14,523 nt of DNA from CAYSUS01 sp964434165. Its GTDB lineage: Bacteria > Planctomycetota > Planctomycetia > Pirellulales > Thermoguttaceae. This document shows, in pieces, positions 6,328 to 13,244 of this stretch (the first letter of the stretch is position 1; each line of letters begins with the position of its first letter). The DNA lies in assembly GCA_964434165.1 (NCBI GenBank), contig CAYSUS010000146.1, positions 1-14,523 of the forward strand, given 5' to 3'. A model generated the notes under the pieces. That model had not been told where the DNA came from. It saw nothing but the letters and a program-made list of their open reading frames with translations, and did not search any database. The position numbers were made by a program, and so were the translations under genes.

Positions 6328-8160
6328 ATGAGAACAAGTGCGCGGACTCGTTCAGGTCGCGCCCTGGGGCTCGCGATCGCGCTTCTAGCCCTGCTGAGCG
6401 GGTTGGCCTGCTGCGGACAGGCCCTCGCCGAGAGGCCTGCTGCGGCAAGCCTCTTGCCCGACAGCACCGTCCTCGTCTTCTCCGTGGCCGACGCGCCGGA
6501 CGTGGCCCAGCGGTTCATGAACACCGCTGCGGGCAGGATGAGCGAAGACCCGCAACTCAAGCCGCTCGTCAAGGACCTCTACGGCTCGATCACGGAGGCC
6601 GTGGCCAGTCTCAAGGACGAGGTCGGGCTGTCGCTGACCGAGATCCTTACGCTGCCGCAGGGCGAGATGACCTTCGCCCTGATTGCTCCGGAGGCCGCTC
6701 CGCCAGCCGCGGTCGTGCTGCTCGACGTGGGCGATCAGCTTTCCAATGCCCGCCGCCTGCTCAAGCGGGGCACCGAGGAAATGGAGAAGCAGAACGCCGC
6801 CCGAAGCGAGGAGGCGATCGGCGAGACCACGCTCGTGGTTTACGACGGGGTGGGCCCGCGCAAGCGCAAGGTGGCCTACTTCGAGAAGGACGACACCCTC
6901 GTGGCTGGCAGCGACCTGGAGGTGCTCAAAGGCTTGCTCGGCGCGTGGGACGGCCGGGCGGAGGGGCGCCTGAAGGAAAACGAGAAGTACGCCGCGGTGA
7001 TGCGCAAATGCCGCGGAACCAAGGACCTTGCGCCGCAGTTCTTCTGGTATTTCGACCCTATTGCCCTGATGAAGAACATCGGCCAGGACAACACCCAGGT
7101 CCGCCTGGCCACGGCCACGCTGCCCGCCCTGGGGCTCGACGGCGTGATGGCGATGGGCGGAAGCGTGGCCCTCGACGCGGGCCAGTTCGACTCCGTGGCC
7201 CATTTCCATCTGCTGTTGGACAACCCGCGCGACGGCATCGTGGAGATGATCGCCCTGGAGTCGGGCGAGGTGCGGCCCGAGTCGTGGGTCCCGGCCGACG
7301 TGGCCAGCTACGCCACGTTCCATTGGCGGTTCCAGACCACGTTCGACAACCTGCGCGAGATCATCGACAGCTTCCAGGGCGAGGGGGCCGTGGACGACAA
7401 CCTCCGCCGCACCGTCCAGGAGCCGACCGGCATCGACCTGGAGCGGGACATCATCCGGTCGCTGGAGGGTCGCGTCACCCACTTCACGCGGATCGACCGC
7501 CAGGCCCCGGTCTCGCTCCGCAGCAACTCCTGGTGCTGGGGCCTGAAGCTCCGGGACACCGAACCGGTCGAGGAGACGCTTGGGAAGCTGTCGGCGAGGT
7601 TTGAAGAGAACATCCGCTCCGACCTGTACGCGGGAAACAAGTTCTATCAGGCAATTCCGCCTCGCCCGCGCCGCGCGCAATCCAAGCCCAACGAGGCGAG
7701 ACCCGTGGACCTCGACCGACCGCGGCCGCCCGAGCCATGCTTTGGGGTGGTCAAGGACTACCTGATCATCACCGACCGGCCCGAGCTGTTCCACAAGGTC
7801 GTGTCCCTGTCCAATAACCCGGAGGAGGCCCTGGCCGACACGCTGGACTTCAAGCTCATCGCCTCGAAGATCGTGCGCCAGTGCGGCGGCGCGAAGCCCT
7901 CGCTGATCAGCTTCGATCGGCCGGAAGAGGTGTTCCGCTGGGCCTATGACATGATCAACGCCCAGCGGACCCGCGACCGCCTGCGCGAGGCCGCCGCGGA
8001 CAACCCGTTCTTCATGTCCGTGGAGGCCGCGCTGGAGAAGAACCCGCTGCCGCCGTTCGAGGTGCTCCAGCAGTACCTGGCGCCGGGCGGGGCCATGATC
8101 GTGGATGATGAGACCGGAATTCACTACACGGCCTTCACCCTGCGCCGCAAGAACGACTAG
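6328..8160 (+). CDS. Large exported protein of unknown function, DUF3352-like
   Basis: This 610-residue protein has a clear signal peptide: basic n-region MRTSARTRSGR, hydrophobic core about 12-28, and probable cleavage after ALA at residue 34. The mature part opens with LLPDSTVLVFSVADAPDVAQ, a motif I associate with planctomycete proteins of the DUF3352 type. The rest is mixed alpha/beta with no catalytic motif I recognise. A Pro/Arg-rich stretch (about 449-472) probably separates two halves. Three adjacent Cys occur in and near the signal region, but the context is not a convincing lipobox. The start is supported by AAGGAGGT at 6316-6323, 4 nt before the ATG. A periplasmic or paryphoplasmic location is expected. 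The downstream hydrolase is 102 bp away with a palindromic repeat in between, so co-transcription is uncertain. Confidence 0.75.
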   Translation: MRTSARTRSGRALGLAIALLALLSGLACCGQALAERPAAASLLPDSTVLVFSVADAPDVAQRFMNTAAGRMSEDPQLKPLVKDLYGSITEAVASLKDEVGLSLTEILTLPQGEMTFALIAPEAAPPAAVVLLDVGDQLSNARRLLKRGTEEMEKQNAARSEEAIGETTLVVYDGVGPRKRKVAYFEKDDTLVAGSDLEVLKGLLGAWDGRAEGRLKENEKYAAVMRKCRGTKDLAPQFFWYFDPIALMKNIGQDNTQVRLATATLPALGLDGVMAMGGSVALDAGQFDSVAHFHLLLDNPRDGIVEMIALESGEVRPESWVPADVASYATFHWRFQTTFDNLREIIDSFQGEGAVDDNLRRTVQEPTGIDLERDIIRSLEGRVTHFTRIDRQAPVSLRSNSWCWGLKLRDTEPVEETLGKLSARFEENIRSDLYAGNKFYQAIPPRPRRAQSKPNEARPVDLDRPRPPEPCFGVVKDYLIITDRPELFHKVVSLSNNPEEALADTLDFKLIASKIVRQCGGAKPSLISFDRPEEVFRWAYDMINAQRTRDRLREAAADNPFFMSVEAALEKNPLPPFEVLQQYLAPGGAMIVDDETGIHYTAFTLRRKND

Positions 8161-8186
8161 CGCATTTCTGGCACTGAGAACTGGAC

Positions 8187-8242
8187 CCCGAAGCGTCAGC
8201 GCGGGACGCCTCGGATGTGCTTCCCCTCGCTAACGCTTCGGG
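8187..8242. repeat. Planctomycete-type palindromic intergenic repeat (core CCCGAAGCGTYAGCG)
   Basis: Two inverted 19-bp arms, 8187-8205 and 8224-8242, pair at 17 of 19 positions around an 18-nt loop. The left arm begins CCCGAAGCGTCAGCG and the right arm ends CGCTAACGCTTCGGG. The two mismatches are C8197/A8232 and C8202/T8227. When translated, the right arm gives SLTLRA and its complement ARSVSEG, strings I recall from many spurious planctomycete ORFs, consistent with a multi-copy genomic repeat. It fills most of the gap between the two flanking genes and could fold as RNA; a terminator, REP-like or mobile-element role is inference. No second copy is present in this window. Confidence 0.8.
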
Positions 8243-8262
8243 CTTTGATGCAGGATCGCGCC

Positions 8263-9324
8263 ATGACAGGGTCTGCCGATTCCTCCGCGAATGGCGGCGT
8301 CCATCGCCGCGGGTTCCTCGCGGCGTCGGCCGCCGGAATCTTCGCCGCCCAGCTTTCCGCAGGCCACGCCCGCTGCGAAGGAAGAAGCGCCATGACCAAC
8401 GACGAGCTCCGATCGCAGTTGCTCAGGTGTCTGGGCGGCCCGTGGCCCGAGCCCTGCGATCTTAAGCCCGCGACCCGCGAGATCACGCAGCACGAGGGTT
8501 ATCGCGTCGAGTCGCTCACCTACGAGGTCGAGCCGGGCGACCGCGTGCCGGCCCTGCTGCTGGTGCCGGACGGCGTTACCGCCGAGAAGCCTGCCCCGGC
8601 CATCGCCGTCTGGCACCAGCACAACGGCCAGTGGCATTTGGGCAAGACCGAGCCGGCCGGCCTGGCCGGCAATCCCATGCACCACACGGGCGCTGCCTTG
8701 GCGCGATTGGGCTACGTGGTCCTTTGTCCCGACGCCCTCTGCTTTGAGGAGCGACAGGACGAGCACCTCAAGGGCGGAAGCTACGAGCGGTTCGAGTTCC
8801 TGCGCTACGTCGTGGCCGGCACGTGCATGGCCTGGAAGAACATCCTCGACATGCGGCGGGCGATCGACTACCTCGTCTCGCGGCCCGAGGTCCACAAGGA
8901 CCGCCTCGGCTGCTACGGGCACTCGATGGGATCGACCCACACTTGGCTGGTCGGGCCGTGGGAGCCGCGCCTGAAGTGCCTGGTGGGCAACTGCTGCCTG
9001 CCCACCTATGCCGCCATCGACCGAACCAGGATCCTCCACTGCTTCCCAAACTTCATTCCCGGCTGGCTCCAATACGGCGACACGCCCGACATCGCCGGCC
9101 TTATCGCGCCTCGGGCGCTGCTACTGAACTTCGGAGCCGAGGACCGCGGCAGCCCCATCCGCGAGGTCCGCCAGGGTGTCCAGACCATTGCCCGGGCTTA
9201 CGCGAAGGCCGGCGCCGCCGATCAATTCAAGCACCACATCGAGGAGGGCGCGGGGCACGTGCTCTCCAAGTCCATGTGGGACCAGACCCGGCAGTGGTTC
9301 GCCCGGCACCTTCCCCTCTGCTGA
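8263..9324 (+). CDS. Tat-exported alpha/beta hydrolase (dienelactone hydrolase / acetyl esterase type)
   Basis: This is a 353-residue alpha/beta hydrolase. The N-terminus HRRGFLAASAAGIFAAQLSA is a twin-arginine-type signal, so export in folded form is likely. The hydrolase core shows PALLLVPDG, the oxyanion-side segment AIAVWHQHNGQ, and the nucleophile elbow GHSMGS with Ser221. The acid is Asp294 in GAEDRGSP and the base His332 in GAGHVLS, so the triad is complete. The architecture resembles planctomycete dienelactone-hydrolase-like and acetyl-xylan-esterase-like proteins that act on ester-linked polysaccharide or aromatic substrates. The actual substrate cannot be inferred. I chose the ATG at 8263 with AGGA 8 nt upstream. 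In-frame starts at 8215 and 8248 would add residues translated from or next to the palindromic repeat (PSLTLRA) and are unlikely. Confidence 0.85.
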   Translation: MTGSADSSANGGVHRRGFLAASAAGIFAAQLSAGHARCEGRSAMTNDELRSQLLRCLGGPWPEPCDLKPATREITQHEGYRVESLTYEVEPGDRVPALLLVPDGVTAEKPAPAIAVWHQHNGQWHLGKTEPAGLAGNPMHHTGAALARLGYVVLCPDALCFEERQDEHLKGGSYERFEFLRYVVAGTCMAWKNILDMRRAIDYLVSRPEVHKDRLGCYGHSMGSTHTWLVGPWEPRLKCLVGNCCLPTYAAIDRTRILHCFPNFIPGWLQYGDTPDIAGLIAPRALLLNFGAEDRGSPIREVRQGVQTIARAYAKAGAADQFKHHIEEGAGHVLSKSMWDQTRQWFARHLPLC

Positions 9325-9449
9325 GCTAGACCTCCCCTCTGTAGGGTGGTTCCCGGGCGTGGCTAACCACGTCTGGCGTGCGGAAACTCTTTACCAGGCT
9401 TAGAATTCCGGCAACGCGGGTTTGCGATCGCGGCCCCCGAATGTTATTA

Positions 9450-9463
9450 TCAACACTTCTTGA
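9450..9463. promoter_or_regulatory. Possible operator TCAA-N6-TTGA upstream of the Cys-cluster regulator
   Basis: An unusually A/T-rich patch (about 9442-9468) in a GC-rich gap contains TCAA-cacttc-TTGA, an inverted repeat with a 6-nt centre, 62 bp before the regulator ATG. SufR-type regulators are known to bind short inverted repeats with 6-nt spacing, so autoregulation is conceivable. The arms are only 4 bp and may be chance. The rest of the 9325-9524 gap shows a weak hairpin GTGGTT/AACCAC (9346-9351 with 9365-9370) and no clear promoter. Confidence 0.25.
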
Positions 9464-9524
9464 GAAAACCCGTCGGCGGCGATCAGGAGGCCGCCTTTCC
9501 CCCGCGATTGTGAGACCCCGGAGC

Positions 9525-10217
9525 ATGACAGACGCCCTGGTCAGCCCGGCGGGCATGCGGATCATTCGGATCCTGGTGGGAAAAGAACCTCGCACCGTGG
9601 CCGAGCTGATCAGCGAGACGGGCGTGACACGGACTGCCGTCACCGAGCAGCTCAACGAGTTGATGGAAGCCGGGTTCGTGCACCGGACCACGGAGCGGCT
9701 CCCCGGCCGAGGGCGTCCTCGCCACCTTTACGTGGCCACGGGCGCGGCCCTGCTGGCGCTGTTCGCGAGCAACCAACACCTGGTCGTCCCGGCGATCTGG
9801 AGGGCAATCGGCAGGATCGGCGGGGCCCAGCTCACGCAACAGGTCCTCAAGCAGGTCAGCCGCATCCTGGCCGACCATTACCGCCGCCGGATCACCGCGA
9901 AGCGTCCCGAACAGCGCCTCAGCCAGATGATCGATCTGCTGCGCGACGAGGGGGGCGTGGTGGACGTTGAGGCAGAGGACGGCAAGTTGATCATCCACAA
10001 GCGGAGCTGCGCGTTCATCAGCATGTTCGACGAGGACCGCACCGTCTGCCGCGTGGACGAGGAGATGATGTCGGCCATCGTCGGCCGCCGCGTCCGCTGC
10101 ATCGAGAGCCGCCACGACGGCGCCCCATGCTGTTCTTTCCGCTTCGAAGTCAGGAACGGCAAACCAAGGTCGGAAGTCAGAGGTCGGAAGTCGAAAAGGC
10201 CGCGAGAGGACCTTTGA
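9525..10217 (+). CDS. Winged-helix transcriptional regulator with SufR-like cysteine cluster
   Basis: This 230-residue regulator has an N-terminal winged helix-turn-helix (about 1-70). The recognition region is TVAELISETGVTRTAVTEQL and the wing contains RTTERLPGRGRPRHLYVAT. A helical linker follows, then a C-terminal domain with Cys162, Cys175, Cys192 and Cys202/Cys203, giving C-x12-C-x16-C-x9-CC and ending HDGAPCCSFRFEV. The first spacing and the Cys-rich DG..C.F end resemble SufR-like regulators, which bind a 4Fe-4S cluster and repress iron-sulfur or redox genes; sensing redox or Fe-S status is therefore inferred. I chose the ATG at 9525; in-frame upstream starts (9378, 9441) add basic sequence unlike the family, and no good ribosome binding site marks any of them. 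The last residues, PRSEVRGRKSKRP, are translated from a repeated DNA element (10167-10192), so the C-terminus has probably been altered by repeat invasion. It lies 129 bp before the octaheme cytochrome on the same strand. Confidence 0.8.
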   Translation: MTDALVSPAGMRIIRILVGKEPRTVAELISETGVTRTAVTEQLNELMEAGFVHRTTERLPGRGRPRHLYVATGAALLALFASNQHLVVPAIWRAIGRIGGAQLTQQVLKQVSRILADHYRRRITAKRPEQRLSQMIDLLRDEGGVVDVEAEDGKLIIHKRSCAFISMFDEDRTVCRVDEEMMSAIVGRRVRCIESRHDGAPCCSFRFEVRNGKPRSEVRGRKSKRPREDL

Positions 10218-10332
10218 GCATCCGATCTCGGCGTGCCGATCCCCTGCCACGCACCTTCGGGTTCCGGCCCCTGCGAGTCCACCGCCGCGCCCCGAGTTGG
10301 CGCCGCGACCTGCGACTTCCGCTTTCCGACCT
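10167..10332. repeat. GGTCGGAAGTC-type repeat pair, direct and inverted copies
   Basis: AGGTCGGAAGTC occurs twice in direct orientation (10167-10178 and 10181-10192). Imperfect inverted copies TGCGACTTCC and GCTTTCCGACCT follow at 10311-10332. The left copies lie inside the 3' end of the regulator gene and the right copies lie in the leader of the cytochrome gene, so a transcript could fold across the 129-bp gap. Translations such as SEVRGRKS and FRFPTS are patterns I recall from spurious ORFs of planctomycetes and other environmental genomes, suggesting a multi-copy repeat family. The remaining 10218-10310 sequence shows no promoter I can defend. Confidence 0.6.
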
Positions 10333-10346
10333 CCCGCTTTACGTCC

Positions 10347-13097
10347 ATGCGCCTATCCAGCCGTCTCCCCGTGATCCTTGCCGCCGCTTGCGGCGCCGCC
10401 GCTCTTGCCGGGCTGTACGTCGGCCTGGACTGGTGGTCGGCGTATCCGCCGGGACAGACCGCGACCTACGTGGGCCGGCAGAAGTGCGCCGAGTGCCACC
10501 AGAAGGAGATTGAGGACTGGGAGGACTCCGATCACGACCGTGCCATGGACCTGGCCACGCCCGAGTTCGTCCTGGGCGATTTCGACAACCAGGAGTACCT
10601 GGAGTTCGCCCTGGACGACCTCGGGAAGCTCAGCGAGGAGGATCTCCGTACCGTGGCCGAGGCCGTCACGCCGGCCCAGTGGGCCCTGGTGCTTCCCAGC
10701 ACGGCGGCCGAGCTGCGCGAACGGGTCCTCGCCTCTCTCTCCGAGGCTCGCCGTGACGCGATCGCCCGCATCCAGGGGAATCCTTCCCCGGTTCGCCCCA
10801 GCGACGTCACGTGGGCCCGGCAGGACGCCTGCGACGCAATCCGGCGGCTGGAGCGCGAGGGCAAGGTCGCCATCGACTTCGGCATCCGCTCCAGGATGTT
10901 CCGGGAAGGAGAGAAGTTCTTTGTCACCACGGACGGCCCTTCGGGCGAGCTGGAGACGTACGAGGTCAAGTACGTGTTCGGCTACCGGCCGCTGCAGCAG
11001 TACCTGGTCGAGTTCCCCGACGGGACCAGGCTCCGCGACGGCTCGGAGCTGCCCGCCGGCAGCTTCCAGTGCCTGCGTCTCTGCTGGGACACCGAGCGCA
11101 AGCGGTGGTTCTGCCAGTATCCGGGCGAGGCCGTGCCCGCCGGCGACGAGCTCCACTGGACCGGCAGACTGCAGAACTGGAACTTCATGTGCGCGGATTG
11201 CCACTCGACCAACCTCCAGCGCAACTACGACCTGGAGGAGAACGCCTACCACACGACGTTTTCCGAAATCGACGTGAGCTGCGAGACCTGCCACGGGCCG
11301 GGCAGCCTGCACGTGGAGCTGGCCGAGTCGAATTCCCTGTTCTGGGACCGCCGCCACGGCTATGGACTGCCCAAGCTCAAGGACGCGAGCAACCTGCCGC
11401 AGCTCAACAGTTGCGCCCCCTGCCATTCGCGCCGGCGGATTGTCTATCCCGACCGCCCGACCGAGAAGCCCATCGATACCTGCCCGCGACCCCTGCTCGA
11501 CGCGTACGTCCCGTCATTGTTCGACCACCAGTCGCCCTACCTGGCCAACCGCCGCGTGTACTATGCCGACGGCCAGATCCTGGAGGAGGACTACGTTTAC
11601 GGGTCGTTCATCCAGAGCAAGATGTTCCACAAGGACGTGCGCTGCACCGACTGTCACGATCCGCACTCGACGCGAGTCAAGACCGAGGACCCGACCGACA
11701 ACCGCCTGTGCACCGACTGCCACGCGGCGGCCCATCCCTCGGGCAAGTATGACACGGTGGCCCACCATCACCACCCCGACGCCTCGCAGCCCGGCACCCG
11801 CTGCGTCGAGTGCCATATGGACGACACGTGCTACATGGTCAACGACGCGCGCCGCGACCACAGCTTCCGCGTGCCGCGCCCCGACCTGACCGTGTCGCTG
11901 GGCATCCCCAACGCCTGCAACCGCTGCCACCACGATCTGTCCAAGGGAGAAACGCCTCAGTGGGCCGCGGACAAGGTCCGCGAGTGGTACGGCAAGCCCG
12001 AACGGGAGAAGCACTTCGCCTTCGCGATCTCCGCGGGACGCGCGCACCAGTCCGGGACCGACGTGGCCCTCTTGTCCGTGCTCCGCCGCAAGGACACGCC
12101 GGCCATCGTCCGGGCCAGCGCGCTGTTGCTGTTGGGCGACTACCACACGCCGAACCATCGCACCGGGGCGGAGTGGGGGCTGAAGGACGACGATCCGCTG
12201 GTCCGGCTGACTGCGACCGGCGTGCTGCCCGAGATGCCGGGGGCCGAGATGGCGCGGCTCCTGGGACCGCTTCTGCGCGATCCGGTCCGGGCCGTGCGGA
12301 CCGAGGCGGCCCGCGCGCTGGCGCGTGTGCCTGCCAGCCACATTCCCGGCATGCATCGCGAGGCCTTCCAGAAGGCCCTGGACGAGTACATGCAGGGGCT
12401 GGAGTGCCAGTCGGACCAGGCCGCGGCCCATTTCAGCATGGCCCTGGTGTACGACGGGCAGGGCGAGCCGATGAAAGCGGTCGAGGCCTACGAGACGGCC
12501 CTGCGCCTCGACCCGCGCCTGCTGCTGGCCCGCAACAACCTGGGGCGGCTCTATGGGCAGATCCAGCGTTACGACTCGGCGGAGAAGCAGTATCGGGCGG
12601 GGATCGCCATCAATCCGGACTTCGTACAGATCCGCGACAACCTTGCCCGGCTGTACTACGGCCAGGGCCGGCTGGTTGAGGCCGAGGCCGAGTTTCGCAA
12701 GATCATCGAGCTGGAGCCGGAGATCGCCGAGGTGCACTACGCGCTGGGGCTGCTGTTGGCCGAGGACGAGAGCCGGCTGGAAGAGGCCGCCCGGGCATTG
12801 TCCGAGGCGGCGCGCCTTGCGCCCGGCAACGGGCGGGTCCGCTACAATTACGGGCTGGCCCTTCAGAAGCTGGGTCGCCCGGACCAGGCAGAGAGCGAGC
12901 TGACGGCGGCCAGCCGGCTCGAGCCGGCGGCGGAGGATTACGTCCACGCGCTGTACGTGCTCTACTCGCAGCAGGGGCGGTGGGAGGAAGCGGTCGAGGC
13001 CGCACGCCGCCTGGTCGCCATCCGCCCCGACGTGCCGCAGTTGCGCTCCCTGCTCCAGCAGGCCGAGGCGAGGGCTCGTTCCGTGCCGGATCGTTAA
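10347..13097 (+). CDS. Octaheme cytochrome c with inserted FliG-C-like domain, HEAT-like and TPR repeats
   Basis: This 916-residue protein starts with a signal or anchor helix (about 8-27). It carries eight CXXCH heme motifs, beginning at Cys47, 282, 312, 356, 433, 455, 486 and 524. Covalent c-type hemes imply export and a periplasmic electron-transfer role. Residues about 570-665 look like HEAT-type helical repeats, and about 692-900 hold roughly six TPR units (for example AVEAYETALRLDP and AEAEFRKIIELEP). The arrangement CXXCH domain plus TPR is known for multiheme cytochromes of several phyla. Unusually, about 93 residues (84-176) separate LGDFDNQ from SRMFREGEKFFVTTDGP. I recall these two segments as nearly adjacent in relatives, and the inserted block resembles the FliG C-terminal domain. 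Extra non-heme Cys occur at 162, 242, 246 and 256. The ATG at 10347 begins the hydrophobic leader; an upstream in-frame ATG at 10233 only adds repeat-derived sequence. No clear ribosome binding site is seen. It is probably controlled by, or co-transcribed with, the preceding Cys-cluster regulator (inference). Redox partner and substrate are unknown. Confidence 0.9.
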   Translation: MRLSSRLPVILAAACGAAALAGLYVGLDWWSAYPPGQTATYVGRQKCAECHQKEIEDWEDSDHDRAMDLATPEFVLGDFDNQEYLEFALDDLGKLSEEDLRTVAEAVTPAQWALVLPSTAAELRERVLASLSEARRDAIARIQGNPSPVRPSDVTWARQDACDAIRRLEREGKVAIDFGIRSRMFREGEKFFVTTDGPSGELETYEVKYVFGYRPLQQYLVEFPDGTRLRDGSELPAGSFQCLRLCWDTERKRWFCQYPGEAVPAGDELHWTGRLQNWNFMCADCHSTNLQRNYDLEENAYHTTFSEIDVSCETCHGPGSLHVELAESNSLFWDRRHGYGLPKLKDASNLPQLNSCAPCHSRRRIVYPDRPTEKPIDTCPRPLLDAYVPSLFDHQSPYLANRRVYYADGQILEEDYVYGSFIQSKMFHKDVRCTDCHDPHSTRVKTEDPTDNRLCTDCHAAAHPSGKYDTVAHHHHPDASQPGTRCVECHMDDTCYMVNDARRDHSFRVPRPDLTVSLGIPNACNRCHHDLSKGETPQWAADKVREWYGKPEREKHFAFAISAGRAHQSGTDVALLSVLRRKDTPAIVRASALLLLGDYHTPNHRTGAEWGLKDDDPLVRLTATGVLPEMPGAEMARLLGPLLRDPVRAVRTEAARALARVPASHIPGMHREAFQKALDEYMQGLECQSDQAAAHFSMALVYDGQGEPMKAVEAYETALRLDPRLLLARNNLGRLYGQIQRYDSAEKQYRAGIAINPDFVQIRDNLARLYYGQGRLVEAEAEFRKIIELEPEIAEVHYALGLLLAEDESRLEEAARALSEAARLAPGNGRVRYNYGLALQKLGRPDQAESELTAASRLEPAAEDYVHALYVLYSQQGRWEEAVEAARRLVAIRPDVPQLRSLLQQAEARARSVPDR

Positions 13098-13156
13098 GGC
13101 GGAGAGCAGCAGGCGCGCTCGGGCATGGTGGCAAACTGTCCACCCATTCGGGGCGG

Positions 13157-13185
13157 TTCGCAGCTCTGGCTCCTGTGCTTAAAAT
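13157..13185 (+). promoter_or_regulatory. Candidate sigma70-type promoter for the adaptor lipoprotein gene
   Basis: TTCGCA (13157-13162, 4/6 match to TTGACA), a 17-bp spacer and TAAAAT (13180-13185, 5/6 match to TATAAT) lie about 60 bp before the start at 13245. This is the only A/T-rich hexamer in the gap after the cytochrome. The rest of 13098-13244 holds no recognisable gene or terminator. Confidence 0.45.
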
Positions 13186-13244
13186 CCTCCGGCGGGTGAT
13201 CTTTCGTTCGGCGCTCGCCGCGGACTCGCCAGGAGCCCCCTCTG

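Noticed and set aside
6800..6814. CCCGAAGCGAGGAGG as another copy of the planctomycete palindrome
   Set aside because: It matches only the first nine bases of the core, has no inverted partner and lies in the coding sequence of the 610-residue protein.
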